Assembly: GCF_000010325.1 (NCBI RefSeq)
Contig: NC_009662.1
Location: forward strand, 516,501 to 580,500
Direction of reading: 5' to 3'
DNA length: 64,000 nucleotides
From: Nitratiruptor sp. SB155-2
GTDB taxonomy: Bacteria; Campylobacterota; Campylobacteria; Campylobacterales; Nitratiruptoraceae
A program made the translations under genes and the position numbers. Every line of letters starts with the position of its first letter. Position 1 is the stretch's first letter. Of the stretch, positions 38,660 to 46,816 are shown one piece after another. The notes beneath the pieces are model-generated. The model saw only the letters and a program-made list of their open reading frames with translations. It was not told the origin of the DNA and did not search any database.

Positions 38660-39898
38660 ATGCGTGTATTAGAGCTTTTTAAAAAAATCACCACCATTCC
38701 CCACTGTTCTGGCAATACAGAAGCACTTCGTTCATATATCACCGATTTTGCAAAAAAGCAGGGTTTCAGCGTCCAAATGGATAGAGCCGGCAATATTCTT
38801 TGCTTCAAAACCAAAAGAGAGGTTGCTTTGCAGGCCCACTACGATATGGTGTGTGTTGGCAATGCTCCCAAGATTGAGATCTTGGAAAAAGATGGATATC
38901 TTATGGCCAAAAACGCCTCCTTGGGAGCGGATAACGGTATCGGCGTAGCGATCATGCTCTCACTTATGCAAGAAGGCGTGGAAGCGGAATACCTTTTTAC
39001 CAACGATGAGGAGATCGGCCTTGTTGGGGCAAGAGATCTTGAACTTTCTTTGCAGGCGAAAAAGATGATCAATCTTGATAGTGAAGAGTTTGGCAAAGTC
39101 TACGTGGGATGCGCAGGTGGGGCTGATATTGTTGCTATGAAATCACTAGAGCCTATTGTAGTAAAAAATGGTAACTTTTATCACGTAAAAGCTAAAAATT
39201 TTCCGGGTGGCCACTCTGGCGTGGATATCGATAAAGATATTCCAAATGCCATCAAAGAGTTCGCTTTTTTTGCAAAAGATGCATTGGTCTTTAATCTCAC
39301 AGCAGGTGAGCGCAGAAACTCCATTCCAGTACATCTTGAGGCAGTCATCGCTACAAACAAAGAGCTACAAAGTACACAATATTTCGATATACATTTGGCT
39401 GAACCTCAGCATTACGCTTACAGTATAATGGGAGATCTGTGTGGATATGCCCATGGTGTGAGAGGTTGGGAAAAAGCGTTTGGCATTCCGAAAGTGAGTA
39501 CAAACTTGGCCCTTGTCAATATGGAAAAGGATATTTGCAAGATAGAGTGTAGTGTGAGAGCGAACAGTGATGAAGAGTTGCATCGGATTATAGAAGAAAA
39601 CAGATGTTATTACGAAAATCTAGGCTACAAAGTGGAAGTGAGTGGCCAGTACCCCGCATGGAAACCTGATGTGACGCCTTTGGCACAAGAAGTTGCACAA
39701 AAATATGCAAAGTTCGTACATGATATTGAATTCAAAGCGATCCATGCGGGGCTCGAGTGTGCCATTTTTGCCCAAAAATTCCCTTCCATGCAGATTGTCT
39801 CCATTGGACCCGATATCGAATATCCACATTCGGTGCATGAGCGCGTACGATTGGATACAATCGAACCTCTTTATAGATTGATAAAAGAACTGCTATGA
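38660..39898 (+). CDS. pepD: aminoacyl-histidine dipeptidase (M20 family)
   Basis: This 412-residue metallopeptidase has the di-zinc set: HYDMV (His and Asp), GADNGIG, NDEEIGLVG (catalytic and ligand glutamates) and a C-terminal HAGLECAIF. PepD cleaves Xaa-His and other dipeptides in the cytoplasm. ATG 38660, preceded by AAAGG, is chosen over an in-frame upstream TTG. It overlaps the lipoprotein gene by four bases. Confidence 0.9.
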   Translation: MRVLELFKKITTIPHCSGNTEALRSYITDFAKKQGFSVQMDRAGNILCFKTKREVALQAHYDMVCVGNAPKIEILEKDGYLMAKNASLGADNGIGVAIMLSLMQEGVEAEYLFTNDEEIGLVGARDLELSLQAKKMINLDSEEFGKVYVGCAGGADIVAMKSLEPIVVKNGNFYHVKAKNFPGGHSGVDIDKDIPNAIKEFAFFAKDALVFNLTAGERRNSIPVHLEAVIATNKELQSTQYFDIHLAEPQHYAYSIMGDLCGYAHGVRGWEKAFGIPKVSTNLALVNMEKDICKIECSVRANSDEELHRIIEENRCYYENLGYKVEVSGQYPAWKPDVTPLAQEVAQKYAKFVHDIEFKAIHAGLECAIFAQKFPSMQIVSIGPDIEYPHSVHERVRLDTIEPLYRLIKELL

Positions 39899-40302
39899 AA
39901 AGAAGAGTTTTTGTACTATTGCCGTTTGCTTTTATAGGGTGTTCCCAAAGATTTGTTCTGACGAAAAGGGCGGTTGCCGATATGGTAATCGATTACTATA
40001 CGCCATACTCTTCAACCAATATATTGGTTCCGCAATCGGTAGATGTGAAAGATATCAAAAAAGTAAGTGAAACAAAGGCTGTTGCGAAGGTCTGTTACGA
40101 GTTTCACTTTTTGACTTCATACAAACAGCTTGTGCGATACATAAAAGAGCATCCAAACTCCTTCTTGGCCCGTTTCGATATCGGGTTAGTCGCTTTGTTA
40201 GGAAGAAAATTTGGAAATTTTGTCAAAGGGGATGTAAAACGGCGATGCGACGAGATTGTATTTGAGAAAAAAGGCAGCACCTGGGCAATTACTCAGATTT
40301 GA
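39895..40302 (+). CDS. small predicted lipoprotein of unknown function
   Basis: This 135-residue protein has a signal peptide ending in a lipobox-like FIGC (Cys16) followed by a periplasmic domain. I do not recognise the domain. It has a mixed alpha/beta look (STNILVPQSVDVKDIKKVSETKAVAKVCYEFHF), reminiscent of small nuclear-transport-factor-like folds, but that is weak. It is coupled to pepD and its end overlaps the convergent nth gene. Confidence 0.65.
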   Translation: MKRRVFVLLPFAFIGCSQRFVLTKRAVADMVIDYYTPYSSTNILVPQSVDVKDIKKVSETKAVAKVCYEFHFLTSYKQLVRYIKEHPNSFLARFDIGLVALLGRKFGNFVKGDVKRRCDEIVFEKKGSTWAITQI

Positions 40303-40942
40303 TTTCACGTTTATCTTCACTGTCACACAGATCGTATAAAAAGCATTGATCACATTTTGGATTTTTCGCTGTACAGATATAGCGCCCAAAAAGTACCATT
40401 GCCTGATGGATGGCGGCAAGATCCGTTTTGAATGCTTTGACTAAATCCTCTTCTGTTTTTTCTCTCGTTTTCGCATCGCTAAGTCTCAGGCGATGGGCGA
40501 CTCTGAAAACATGCGTATCGACAGCCATAAGATTTTTACCGAAATATTCGATCATTACGACATGTGCCGTTTTTTGGCCGACGCCTGGCAGTTTTACAAG
40601 CTCTTTTTCTGTTTCCGGTATTTCCCCACCATACTTCTCCATCACCATTTTTGCCATAGCTACCAGATTTTTGGCTTTATTGTTGAAAAATGAACAGGTT
40701 TTGATAAGCTCTTTTACATCCTCTACATCCGCTTTGGCTAAAGACTCGATATCTGGGTATTTTTCAAAAAGAGCCGGTGTGATCATATTGACTCTTTTGT
40801 CGGTACATTGGGCGGAGAGCATGACAGCTACAAGAAGTTCGTACAGATTTCTGTATTTCAGTTCCGTTTTTGCTGCTGGATAGTGTTCAAGGAGTCTTCT
40901 TTTGATTTCTTGGATCTCTTTTTCGCTTCTTTGTACCATCAT
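40289..40942 (-). CDS. nth: endonuclease III
   Basis: This 217-residue DNA glycosylase has the helix-hairpin-helix motif LPGVGQKTAHVV with the catalytic lysine, the catalytic aspartate in VDTHVFRVAHRL, and a C-terminal 4Fe-4S loop with Cys spacing 6-2-5 (CTAKNPKCDQCFLYDLC). It removes oxidised pyrimidines from DNA. It is transcribed against its neighbours. Confidence 0.95.
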   Translation of the reverse strand: MMVQRSEKEIQEIKRRLLEHYPAAKTELKYRNLYELLVAVMLSAQCTDKRVNMITPALFEKYPDIESLAKADVEDVKELIKTCSFFNNKAKNLVAMAKMVMEKYGGEIPETEKELVKLPGVGQKTAHVVMIEYFGKNLMAVDTHVFRVAHRLRLSDAKTREKTEEDLVKAFKTDLAAIHQAMVLFGRYICTAKNPKCDQCFLYDLCDSEDKREIKSE

Positions 40943-40998
40943 AAGCCTTTGTATGCTTTTGATATAATTTTACCTAAATTTTTGGATGAGGAGAGATA

Positions 40999-41712
40999 AT
41001 GGCTGGTCACAATAAATGGTCGAAAGTAAAGCATATCAAAGCAAAAGAGGACGCGAAAAAAGGAAAGGTCTTTACAAAAGCGGTCCGTGATATCATGACG
41101 GCTGTCAGAGATGGTGGGCCAAATCCGGATACAAATGCTGCTTTGAGACTTGCGATAGAACGGGCAAAAGCGGTTTCTATGCCACAAGATAACATTAAAA
41201 GAGCTATCGATAAAGCCAGCGGTAATTTACCGGGTGTCAAATATGAAGAGATTACCTATGAGGGTTATGGGCCTGGTGGTGTGGCAATAATGGTTGAGTG
41301 TTTAACAGACAATAAAAATAGAACCGTTGCATCTGTTCGTCACGCATTCAGCAAAAGCGGCGGTAGTCTTGGAACAAGCGGAAGCGTTTCATGGATGTTT
41401 GAGAAAAAGGGTGTCATTACGGTCGAGCGGGATGAGAACGAAGACGCAATTATGGAAGCAGCATTAGAATCGGGAGCAAATGATATTTTAGAGTTTGACG
41501 AAGTGCTTGTGATCGAGACAGATCCGGCAGATTTCAATCAAGTCCTTGAAGCGGTAGAGAAAGCTGGTGCGAAAATTTTGGAAAGCAGTGTCGGACTTGT
41601 AGCAACAAACGAGATCGATGTGGATGATGCAACCGCGGAAAAGGTTGAACGTCTTATCGATATGCTCGAAGAGAATGACGATGTGCAAAATGTGTATCAT
41701 AATATGAAGTAA
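40999..41712 (+). CDS. yebC: YebC/PmpR-family protein
   Basis: This 237-residue protein begins [23 protein letters not shown], the conserved YebC start, and shows the three-domain family pattern to the end. YebC proteins bind DNA as regulators in some bacteria, and recent work links a subgroup to translation of proline-rich stretches. Which applies here is not visible. A GAGGAGAG ribosome site precedes the ATG. Confidence 0.94.
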   Translation: MAGHNKWSKVKHIKAKEDAKKGKVFTKAVRDIMTAVRDGGPNPDTNAALRLAIERAKAVSMPQDNIKRAIDKASGNLPGVKYEEITYEGYGPGGVAIMVECLTDNKNRTVASVRHAFSKSGGSLGTSGSVSWMFEKKGVITVERDENEDAIMEAALESGANDILEFDEVLVIETDPADFNQVLEAVEKAGAKILESSVGLVATNEIDVDDATAEKVERLIDMLEENDDVQNVYHNMK

Positions 41713-41769
41713 TTGTTAATAATTTTAAGATATAATCAAACCTGTACATTAAATTATCAAAGGAAACAG

Positions 41770-42588
41770 ATGAAAAAGATTGTAGCAACTGGACTTATGG
41801 CCGTTTCTCTTATCGCAACGCAGGCAATGGCCGCAAAAGTACTTGCAAAAGTGAATGGACATGCGATAACAACAGAAGATATCGCTCCTATGCTTTCCCA
41901 AATTGGCGCGCGCTTTGAACAGCTTCCGCCACAGATGAAACAGCAGGTCATCGATAAAGCGATCGAAAGAGAACTTTTGAAAGAGAAAGCCCTGAAGAGT
42001 GGTGTGGAAAAGAGTAAGGAGTTCAAAGAGGCTTTGGCGAAAATCAAACGGGACCTCGCTTTGCAAATCTGGATGAAAAAGAAGTATGACTCTATTAAAG
42101 TGACAGATAAAGAGGCGAAAGCGTTCTATCAAAAAAATATCGACAAATTCAAACGTCCCGAACTTGTTCATGCAAGACATATCTTGGTAAAAAGCGAAAA
42201 AGAAGCACAAGATATCATCAATGAGTTGAAAAAAACACCAAAAAACCAACTCAAGCAAAAATTTATCGAACTTGCAAAAACAAAATCTGTCGGACCAAGT
42301 GGCAAAAGAGGCGGGGATCTTGGATTTTTCAAAAAAGGACAGATGGTTAAGCCTTTCAGTGATGCCGCTTTCTCTTTGAAACCGGGTACCTTTACTACAA
42401 AACCTGTCCAGACACAGTTTGGATATCATATCATCTATGTGGAAGAGAAAAAGCCAGCCGGAACTATTCCGTTTGATCAAATCAAAGATCGTATCAAAGC
42501 GCAGTTGAAAATGAAAAAATTTCAAGAGATAGTGCAAAAAGAGGCCGAAAAACTGAAAAAAAGCGCAAAAATCCAAAAAAACATCTAA
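41770..42588 (+). CDS. periplasmic parvulin-type peptidyl-prolyl isomerase (SurA/PEB4-like)
   Basis: This 272-residue protein has a signal peptide (MKKIVATGLMAVSLIATQAMA, then A-K), an N-terminal chaperone region (residues 22-130) and a parvulin domain (VHARHILVKSEKEAQDI, then GKRGGDLGFFKKGQMVKPF, then TQFGYHIIYVEE). It resembles PEB4/Cbf2 of Campylobacter, which helps fold outer-membrane proteins. I chose ATG 41770 for the AAAGGAAACAG site; the longer frame has no signal peptide. It lies directly upstream of the aldolase. Confidence 0.9.
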   Translation: MKKIVATGLMAVSLIATQAMAAKVLAKVNGHAITTEDIAPMLSQIGARFEQLPPQMKQQVIDKAIERELLKEKALKSGVEKSKEFKEALAKIKRDLALQIWMKKKYDSIKVTDKEAKAFYQKNIDKFKRPELVHARHILVKSEKEAQDIINELKKTPKNQLKQKFIELAKTKSVGPSGKRGGDLGFFKKGQMVKPFSDAAFSLKPGTFTTKPVQTQFGYHIIYVEEKKPAGTIPFDQIKDRIKAQLKMKKFQEIVQKEAEKLKKSAKIQKNI

Positions 42589-42599
42589 AAGGATAGCTG

Positions 42600-43676
42600 A
42601 TGGGCGTACGATCGTTTCTAAAACCGGGAGTAGTTTGGGGCGATGATCTTTTGAAACTCTATGAGTATGCAAAAGAGCACTCTTTTGCTCTGCCAGCTAT
42701 TAACGTTGTAGGGACTGATTCTATCAATGCCGTTATGGAAGCTGCCAGGGAAGCAAACTCTCCTGTCATCATTCAGTTGAGCAACGGAGGAGCACATTTT
42801 TGGGCTGGTAAAGGACTGGATAACGAAGGGCAAAAAGCAGCCATTCTTGGTGCGATTGCAGCAGCAAAACATGTCCATATCTTGGCTGAAGCGTATGGCG
42901 TGAGTGTGGTATTGCATACAGACCACGCGGCAAGAAAACTCCTTCCATGGATCGACGGACTTTTGGCCGCTGGGGAAGAGTACTTCAAACTCCACGGCAA
43001 GCCTCTCTTTAGTTCCCATATGCTTGATTTAAGCGAAGAGCCACTGGAAGAGAATCTCTCAACGTGTGAAGCCTATCTCAAACGAATGGCACCACTTGGA
43101 ATGCATCTTGAAATCGAACTTGGCGTTACAGGTGGAGAAGAGGATGGTGTGGACAATACCGGTATCGACAATGCGAAGCTCTATACCCAGCCAGAAGAGG
43201 TTGCTGAAGCCTACAAAAGATTAAGTAGCATTAGTCCATATTTTACCATCGCGGCAAGCTTCGGAAATGTCCATGGAGTCTATAAGCCGGGACATGTACG
43301 GTTGGAGCCTATTATTTTGAAAAACTCTCAAGAATATATTAAAAAGCATTTTGATATCGATAAAGAAAAACCTGTGAGCTTCGTTTTTCACGGAGGAAGT
43401 GGAAGCGAACTTTCCAAAATCCATGAAGCGATCGATTATGGTGTCGTGAAGATGAACATCGATACCGATACCCAGTGGGCATTTTGGAGTGGAGTGAAGG
43501 GATATATCGAAAAATATCACGATTATCTCCAAAGCCAGATAGGAAACCCTGAAGGGGAAGACAAGCCAAATAAAAAGTATTACGATCCAAGAAAATGGCT
43601 TCGAGAGGGTGAAAAAAGCATGAAAGCCAGAGTTATCAAAGCCTACGAGGATCTTCGAAGTCTCAATGTTAACTAA
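42600..43676 (+). CDS. fba: class II fructose-bisphosphate aldolase
   Basis: This 358-residue enzyme shows the zinc ligands in LHTDHAARK, ELGVTGGEEDGVDNT, FGNVHGVYKPGHVRL and FHGGSGS. It interconverts fructose-1,6-bisphosphate with triose phosphates; in an autotroph it would work mainly toward sugar synthesis. The length matches the FbaA subtype. Its stop lies inside the left arm of a hairpin. Confidence 0.95.
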   Translation: MGVRSFLKPGVVWGDDLLKLYEYAKEHSFALPAINVVGTDSINAVMEAAREANSPVIIQLSNGGAHFWAGKGLDNEGQKAAILGAIAAAKHVHILAEAYGVSVVLHTDHAARKLLPWIDGLLAAGEEYFKLHGKPLFSSHMLDLSEEPLEENLSTCEAYLKRMAPLGMHLEIELGVTGGEEDGVDNTGIDNAKLYTQPEEVAEAYKRLSSISPYFTIAASFGNVHGVYKPGHVRLEPIILKNSQEYIKKHFDIDKEKPVSFVFHGGSGSELSKIHEAIDYGVVKMNIDTDTQWAFWSGVKGYIEKYHDYLQSQIGNPEGEDKPNKKYYDPRKWLREGEKSMKARVIKAYEDLRSLNVN

Positions 43677-43699
43677 AGCAGCAGTTATGGCTGCTTTAG
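43673..43699. terminator. bidirectional stem-loop between fba and csd4
   Basis: A perfect 10-bp stem (CTAAAGCAGC / GCTGCTTTAG) with a 7-base loop separates two convergent genes, and the stop codons of both lie in its arms. There is no long U-run on either side, so it may be a weak terminator, or mainly protect mRNA ends. Confidence 0.6.
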
Positions 43700-44748
43700 A
43701 CAGGATAAACGGTTAGTCTCATCCTTGTTTTATAATCCTCTTTGAGCAAAAATTGTTGAGGTTTAGAGAAATAGAAGCTTTGCCAATTGAGATTGATATG
43801 TTTTCCTATCAAATAACTTCCCCGATTACCATCTATTGCAACAACTTCGATGTTGCTTCCTTTTGGAATTTTGAGGGTACCACTTTTTGAAAATTTATGA
43901 ATGCTTCCATTGATTTTTAATGTTACGGTAGTTGTTTTATGGTGGTTCCAAAGAGTCTCATCATGAATCAGCTGATCGATAGAAGGAGCAAGTTCAATTT
44001 TGTATCGTTTAAAAAATTCTCTTAGCATGACAAGATGAGTATAAATTTTTTGATCGAGACGAAGCTGTTTTGAAGCTTCGATACAATAGGCTTTGATATC
44101 ATGCTGCAAGCACCAGCCTGTTAATGCGTTTCGCTGCTCTTTGTGTCGTGAGCTTGTAAAGGTTCTTGTGTTGAGTAGACCCAGTTTATAATGGGCAAAA
44201 TGGGGATTCGCATCTTTTAAAATAGAGTAAGCTTCTTCATAAAGATGAAAGTTTTTATAGATATTTTCATCAATAACAATAGATTGTCCCCAATGGTTAG
44301 GATTTTTCCTAGCAAAACCGTATCCATCGTGCATAGATATGACAACGTCCGGCCGAAATTCTAAGATAGCCGATTTTAAAAGCTCAACAAAATATCTATC
44401 CGGGTCTTTTTTATCTATATGGGCAAATTTTCTGTTCATATCCCCGTTATAGCCTCGCATTTTAGCTAGAATGGAGGTGAAGTTACTGCGTGGAATAATG
44501 ATAAGCTCACCTCGTTTGATATCGCAATCTACTAAAAGATCGCTTGCTTTATAAGCCCCGATTTCATTACCATGGATTCCTCCAATTATCAAAACTCGCT
44601 TTCCAGGGAGTTTTCCTTTTTTTACATGGTATTCAAAAGGTTTTTTTAGTAGATCGATGTGAATTTTTGAACTACTTTTAGCAAACAGTGGAGATGCGCT
44701 TAGAAGTACGCTAGTGATTATAAATTTTCTTCGGCTAAGATTTTCCAT
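43696..44748 (-). CDS. csd4: Csd4/Pgp1-like peptidoglycan carboxypeptidase (M99 family)
   Basis: This 350-residue exported zinc peptidase starts with a twin-arginine-like signal (SRRKFI at 5-10, then a hydrophobic stretch), then a catalytic domain with HGNE at 59-62 and a third ligand His140 (SMHDGYGF). Csd4 of Helicobacter pylori and Pgp1 of Campylobacter jejuni trim peptidoglycan tripeptides to dipeptides and set helical cell shape. The C-terminal region has beta-rich extra domains as in Csd4. The ATG at 44748 lies inside the end of the csd6-like gene; longer frames lack a start signal. Confidence 0.85.
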   Translation of the reverse strand: MENLSRRKFIITSVLLSASPLFAKSSSKIHIDLLKKPFEYHVKKGKLPGKRVLIIGGIHGNEIGAYKASDLLVDCDIKRGELIIIPRSNFTSILAKMRGYNGDMNRKFAHIDKKDPDRYFVELLKSAILEFRPDVVISMHDGYGFARKNPNHWGQSIVIDENIYKNFHLYEEAYSILKDANPHFAHYKLGLLNTRTFTSSRHKEQRNALTGWCLQHDIKAYCIEASKQLRLDQKIYTHLVMLREFFKRYKIELAPSIDQLIHDETLWNHHKTTTVTLKINGSIHKFSKSGTLKIPKGSNIEVVAIDGNRGSYLIGKHINLNWQSFYFSKPQQFLLKEDYKTRMRLTVYPV

Positions 44749-45779
44749 TTTCCATTTTCCTTTATGATGTACAGTATCTTCTTGCCGTGCCATTTATAGT
44801 TGTTGGATCGATAATCCATATCGAACGAGGCAACATAGATATGACCGTAATCGAGTACTCGTCCATCTTTTGTCACATAGAGATTTTTAAGAGTAAGTTT
44901 GATCCACTTTTTTCCTTGTGCTACTCGCTTTTTGTATTCGGTAAAACTCTTTTTATCGCCATATCGACTGATGAGGTGATCGCTGTAGCAATCAACATAA
45001 TCTTTATATTTTCCATTTACACTCTGTTCCCACGATTTCTTCCAATGATACAAGAAATATCCCAGAGATAACTTTGTATTTTCAAAATTTTTTTTGTCTA
45101 CATAGGAAAAATCATCGACTATTACAATAGGTGTTTTTTTAGGTAGAACAAATGGTTTAATTTTTGTAAAATTCTCATTCGTTACGACAACGCACCCATT
45201 TGAGCTAAATGGTTTTCTTTTATCATCATTGGTAGCATGCAACCATATGCCGTCACCTGTTTTATGATAGATTTTTTTATCGATAATGTTGGGATAATTG
45301 AGTGGAAACGCTCCTACTCCATAAATTTTACTTAGTTTTTCTTGGGGGATAAACCATTTGGGAAAATAGACTCCATTGGGAGTTTTTTTATCTCCGGCTT
45401 CCAATTTGTCACCTTGCCGTTTACCTGTGATACAAGGAATTTCTATTGTTTGTATAAAACCGTTTTTCCCATAGATGAGTTTGAGTTTCTGTTCATTTTT
45501 GCTTACGACAATGACGCTAAAACTGTTTGGATGGACAAGAAGATTTTCAAGTTGTTTATCGTCGGTATGAGGATCGGTTTGTAAAAGTGAAAGTAAAAAG
45601 GCTGCACTTGTTTTGTCACCGTGACGAACAAGATCCAATATCTCTAGCTCTATTTTACTTTTGGGATCAAGATTTTTTAAAAATTTTTCAATATCATCTA
45701 TTTTTGCATGAGAAAAATTAACAAAAGACTCAGCAAAAAGAAGCGAAAATGTAGTAAAAAGGATGATGAATATTTTCAT
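44718..45779 (-). CDS. csd6: Csd6/Pgp2-like L,D-carboxypeptidase (YkuD fold)
   Basis: This 353-residue protein has a signal peptide (about 1-16), an N-terminal helical domain, a YkuD catalytic domain with His181 (IWLHATND) and Cys196 (SSNGCVVVTN), and a C-terminal NTF2-like domain (from about 235, ending WKILAEENL). In Helicobacter and Campylobacter this protein trims tetrapeptides to tripeptides, feeding Csd4/Pgp1. Here it lies directly upstream of the csd4-like gene with a 31-base overlap, so both steps of the pathway are one transcription unit. Confidence 0.88.
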   Translation of the reverse strand: MKIFIILFTTFSLLFAESFVNFSHAKIDDIEKFLKNLDPKSKIELEILDLVRHGDKTSAAFLLSLLQTDPHTDDKQLENLLVHPNSFSVIVVSKNEQKLKLIYGKNGFIQTIEIPCITGKRQGDKLEAGDKKTPNGVYFPKWFIPQEKLSKIYGVGAFPLNYPNIIDKKIYHKTGDGIWLHATNDDKRKPFSSNGCVVVTNENFTKIKPFVLPKKTPIVIVDDFSYVDKKNFENTKLSLGYFLYHWKKSWEQSVNGKYKDYVDCYSDHLISRYGDKKSFTEYKKRVAQGKKWIKLTLKNLYVTKDGRVLDYGHIYVASFDMDYRSNNYKWHGKKILYIIKENGKWKILAEENL

Positions 45780-45837
45780 CGATTGTACCCTTTGTCGAAG
45801 ATGTTATAATTTATTAATATAGTACTATATTGGAGAT

Positions 45838-46797
45838 TTGAAATTGTTTAAACCTTCACCTGTAGAAACGGTGCGTTATAAAAATCTCTCTTTTTATCTC
45901 AAACGTGACGATCTCATCCATCCAGATTTTAGCGGCAATAAAGCAAGGAAGCTTCACTATTTTTTAGAACACGATTTTCCTTATATAAAAAGAGTAATAT
46001 CTTATGGTTCCATGCAATCCAATGCGATGTATTCGCTCTCAGTTCTAGCAAAAATGAAAGGATGGAAGTTTGAATATTATGCAAGAATCAATGAGCAGCT
46101 TTTACAAAATCCAAAAGGAAATTTAAAAGCGGCGCTTAAAAATGGGATGAAAATAAAGGATATTGGAAATTGGGAATTTAGCATTGTCCTCGCTTCGCTG
46201 TGGGGTTGTCAGGCTTCGCATTCGAACGGGAATTTTGGATTGTTAAGTGAATGTGTGAAATTAGATAATGTTTTGGTTGTGCCAGAAGGGGTAAGGTGTA
46301 AAGAAGCAGAAGAGGGGATACAACTTTTAGCTCAAGAGATTGTAGAGTGGACAAAAAAGGAAAACATCAAAAATCTAAATATTTTCTTGCCATCAGGAAC
46401 AGGCACCACCGCACTTTTTCTACAAAAAAATCTATCCCGATTCCCAATTCCTAATTCCCAATTCCAGGTCTTTACCGTCCCTTGTGTAGGTGACAAAGAG
46501 TATCTAAAAAAGCAGTTTTTTGTCTTAGAAGCAGATGAGAAGTTTCATCCAATTATTCTTGAGCCACCCAAAAAATACCATTTTGGCAAACTATACAAAG
46601 AACTTTTTGCAATATGGCAAGAATTAAAGGAACAAACAGGAGTTGAATTTGATCTGCTTTATGATCCGATTGCTTTTAAAACGATAATTTCTAATTCCCG
46701 ATTTCCAATTCCTTTTTTATATATTCATCAAGGAGGTCTTAAAGGCAATGAGACGATGATAGAGAGATACAAGAAAAAGTTTGATACAATCAAATAA
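45838..46797 (+). CDS. PLP-dependent D-cysteine desulfhydrase / ACC deaminase-family protein
   Basis: This 319-residue protein of the tryptophan-synthase-beta fold type has the PLP lysine at about residue 35 (FSGNKARKLHY) and the phosphate-binding LPSGTGTTALF. It is related to ACC deaminase and D-cysteine desulfhydrase; the substrate cannot be fixed. The start is a TTG after GGAG; no ATG is nearby. Two short heptamer-repeat tracts lie inside the gene and add FPIPNSQF and NSRFPIPF, which look like inserted loops. Otherwise the frame is open throughout. Confidence 0.75.
   Translation: MKLFKPSPVETVRYKNLSFYLKRDDLIHPDFSGNKARKLHYFLEHDFPYIKRVISYGSMQSNAMYSLSVLAKMKGWKFEYYARINEQLLQNPKGNLKAALKNGMKIKDIGNWEFSIVLASLWGCQASHSNGNFGLLSECVKLDNVLVVPEGVRCKEAEEGIQLLAQEIVEWTKKENIKNLNIFLPSGTGTTALFLQKNLSRFPIPNSQFQVFTVPCVGDKEYLKKQFFVLEADEKFHPIILEPPKKYHFGKLYKELFAIWQELKEQTGVEFDLLYDPIAFKTIISNSRFPIPFLYIHQGGLKGNETMIERYKKKFDTIK
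46435..46465 (+). repeat. heptamer repeat tract 1 (TCCCAAT-like) inside a coding region
   Basis: Four tandem degenerate heptamers read TCCCGAT, TCCCAAT, TCCTAAT, TCCCAAT plus a partial TCC. They are in frame with the PLP-enzyme gene and encode residues around RFPIPNSQF. A second copy of the same repeat lies about 250 bases downstream in the same gene. Confidence 0.8.
46689..46712 (+). repeat. heptamer repeat tract 2 (TCCCAAT-like) inside a coding region
   Basis: Three degenerate heptamers read TTCTAAT, TCCCGAT, TTCCAAT plus TCC and encode the NSRFPIPF segment. The unit is the same as in tract 1, at 46435, and both keep the frame open. Confidence 0.75.
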
Positions 46798-46816
46798 ATT
46801 TCACAAAAGGTGGGTT

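Noticed and set aside
41749-42672. 307-residue open frame antisense to the PpiC-like gene
   Set aside because: The sense gene has a signal peptide and parvulin motifs; the antisense product is a phenylalanine-rich shadow.
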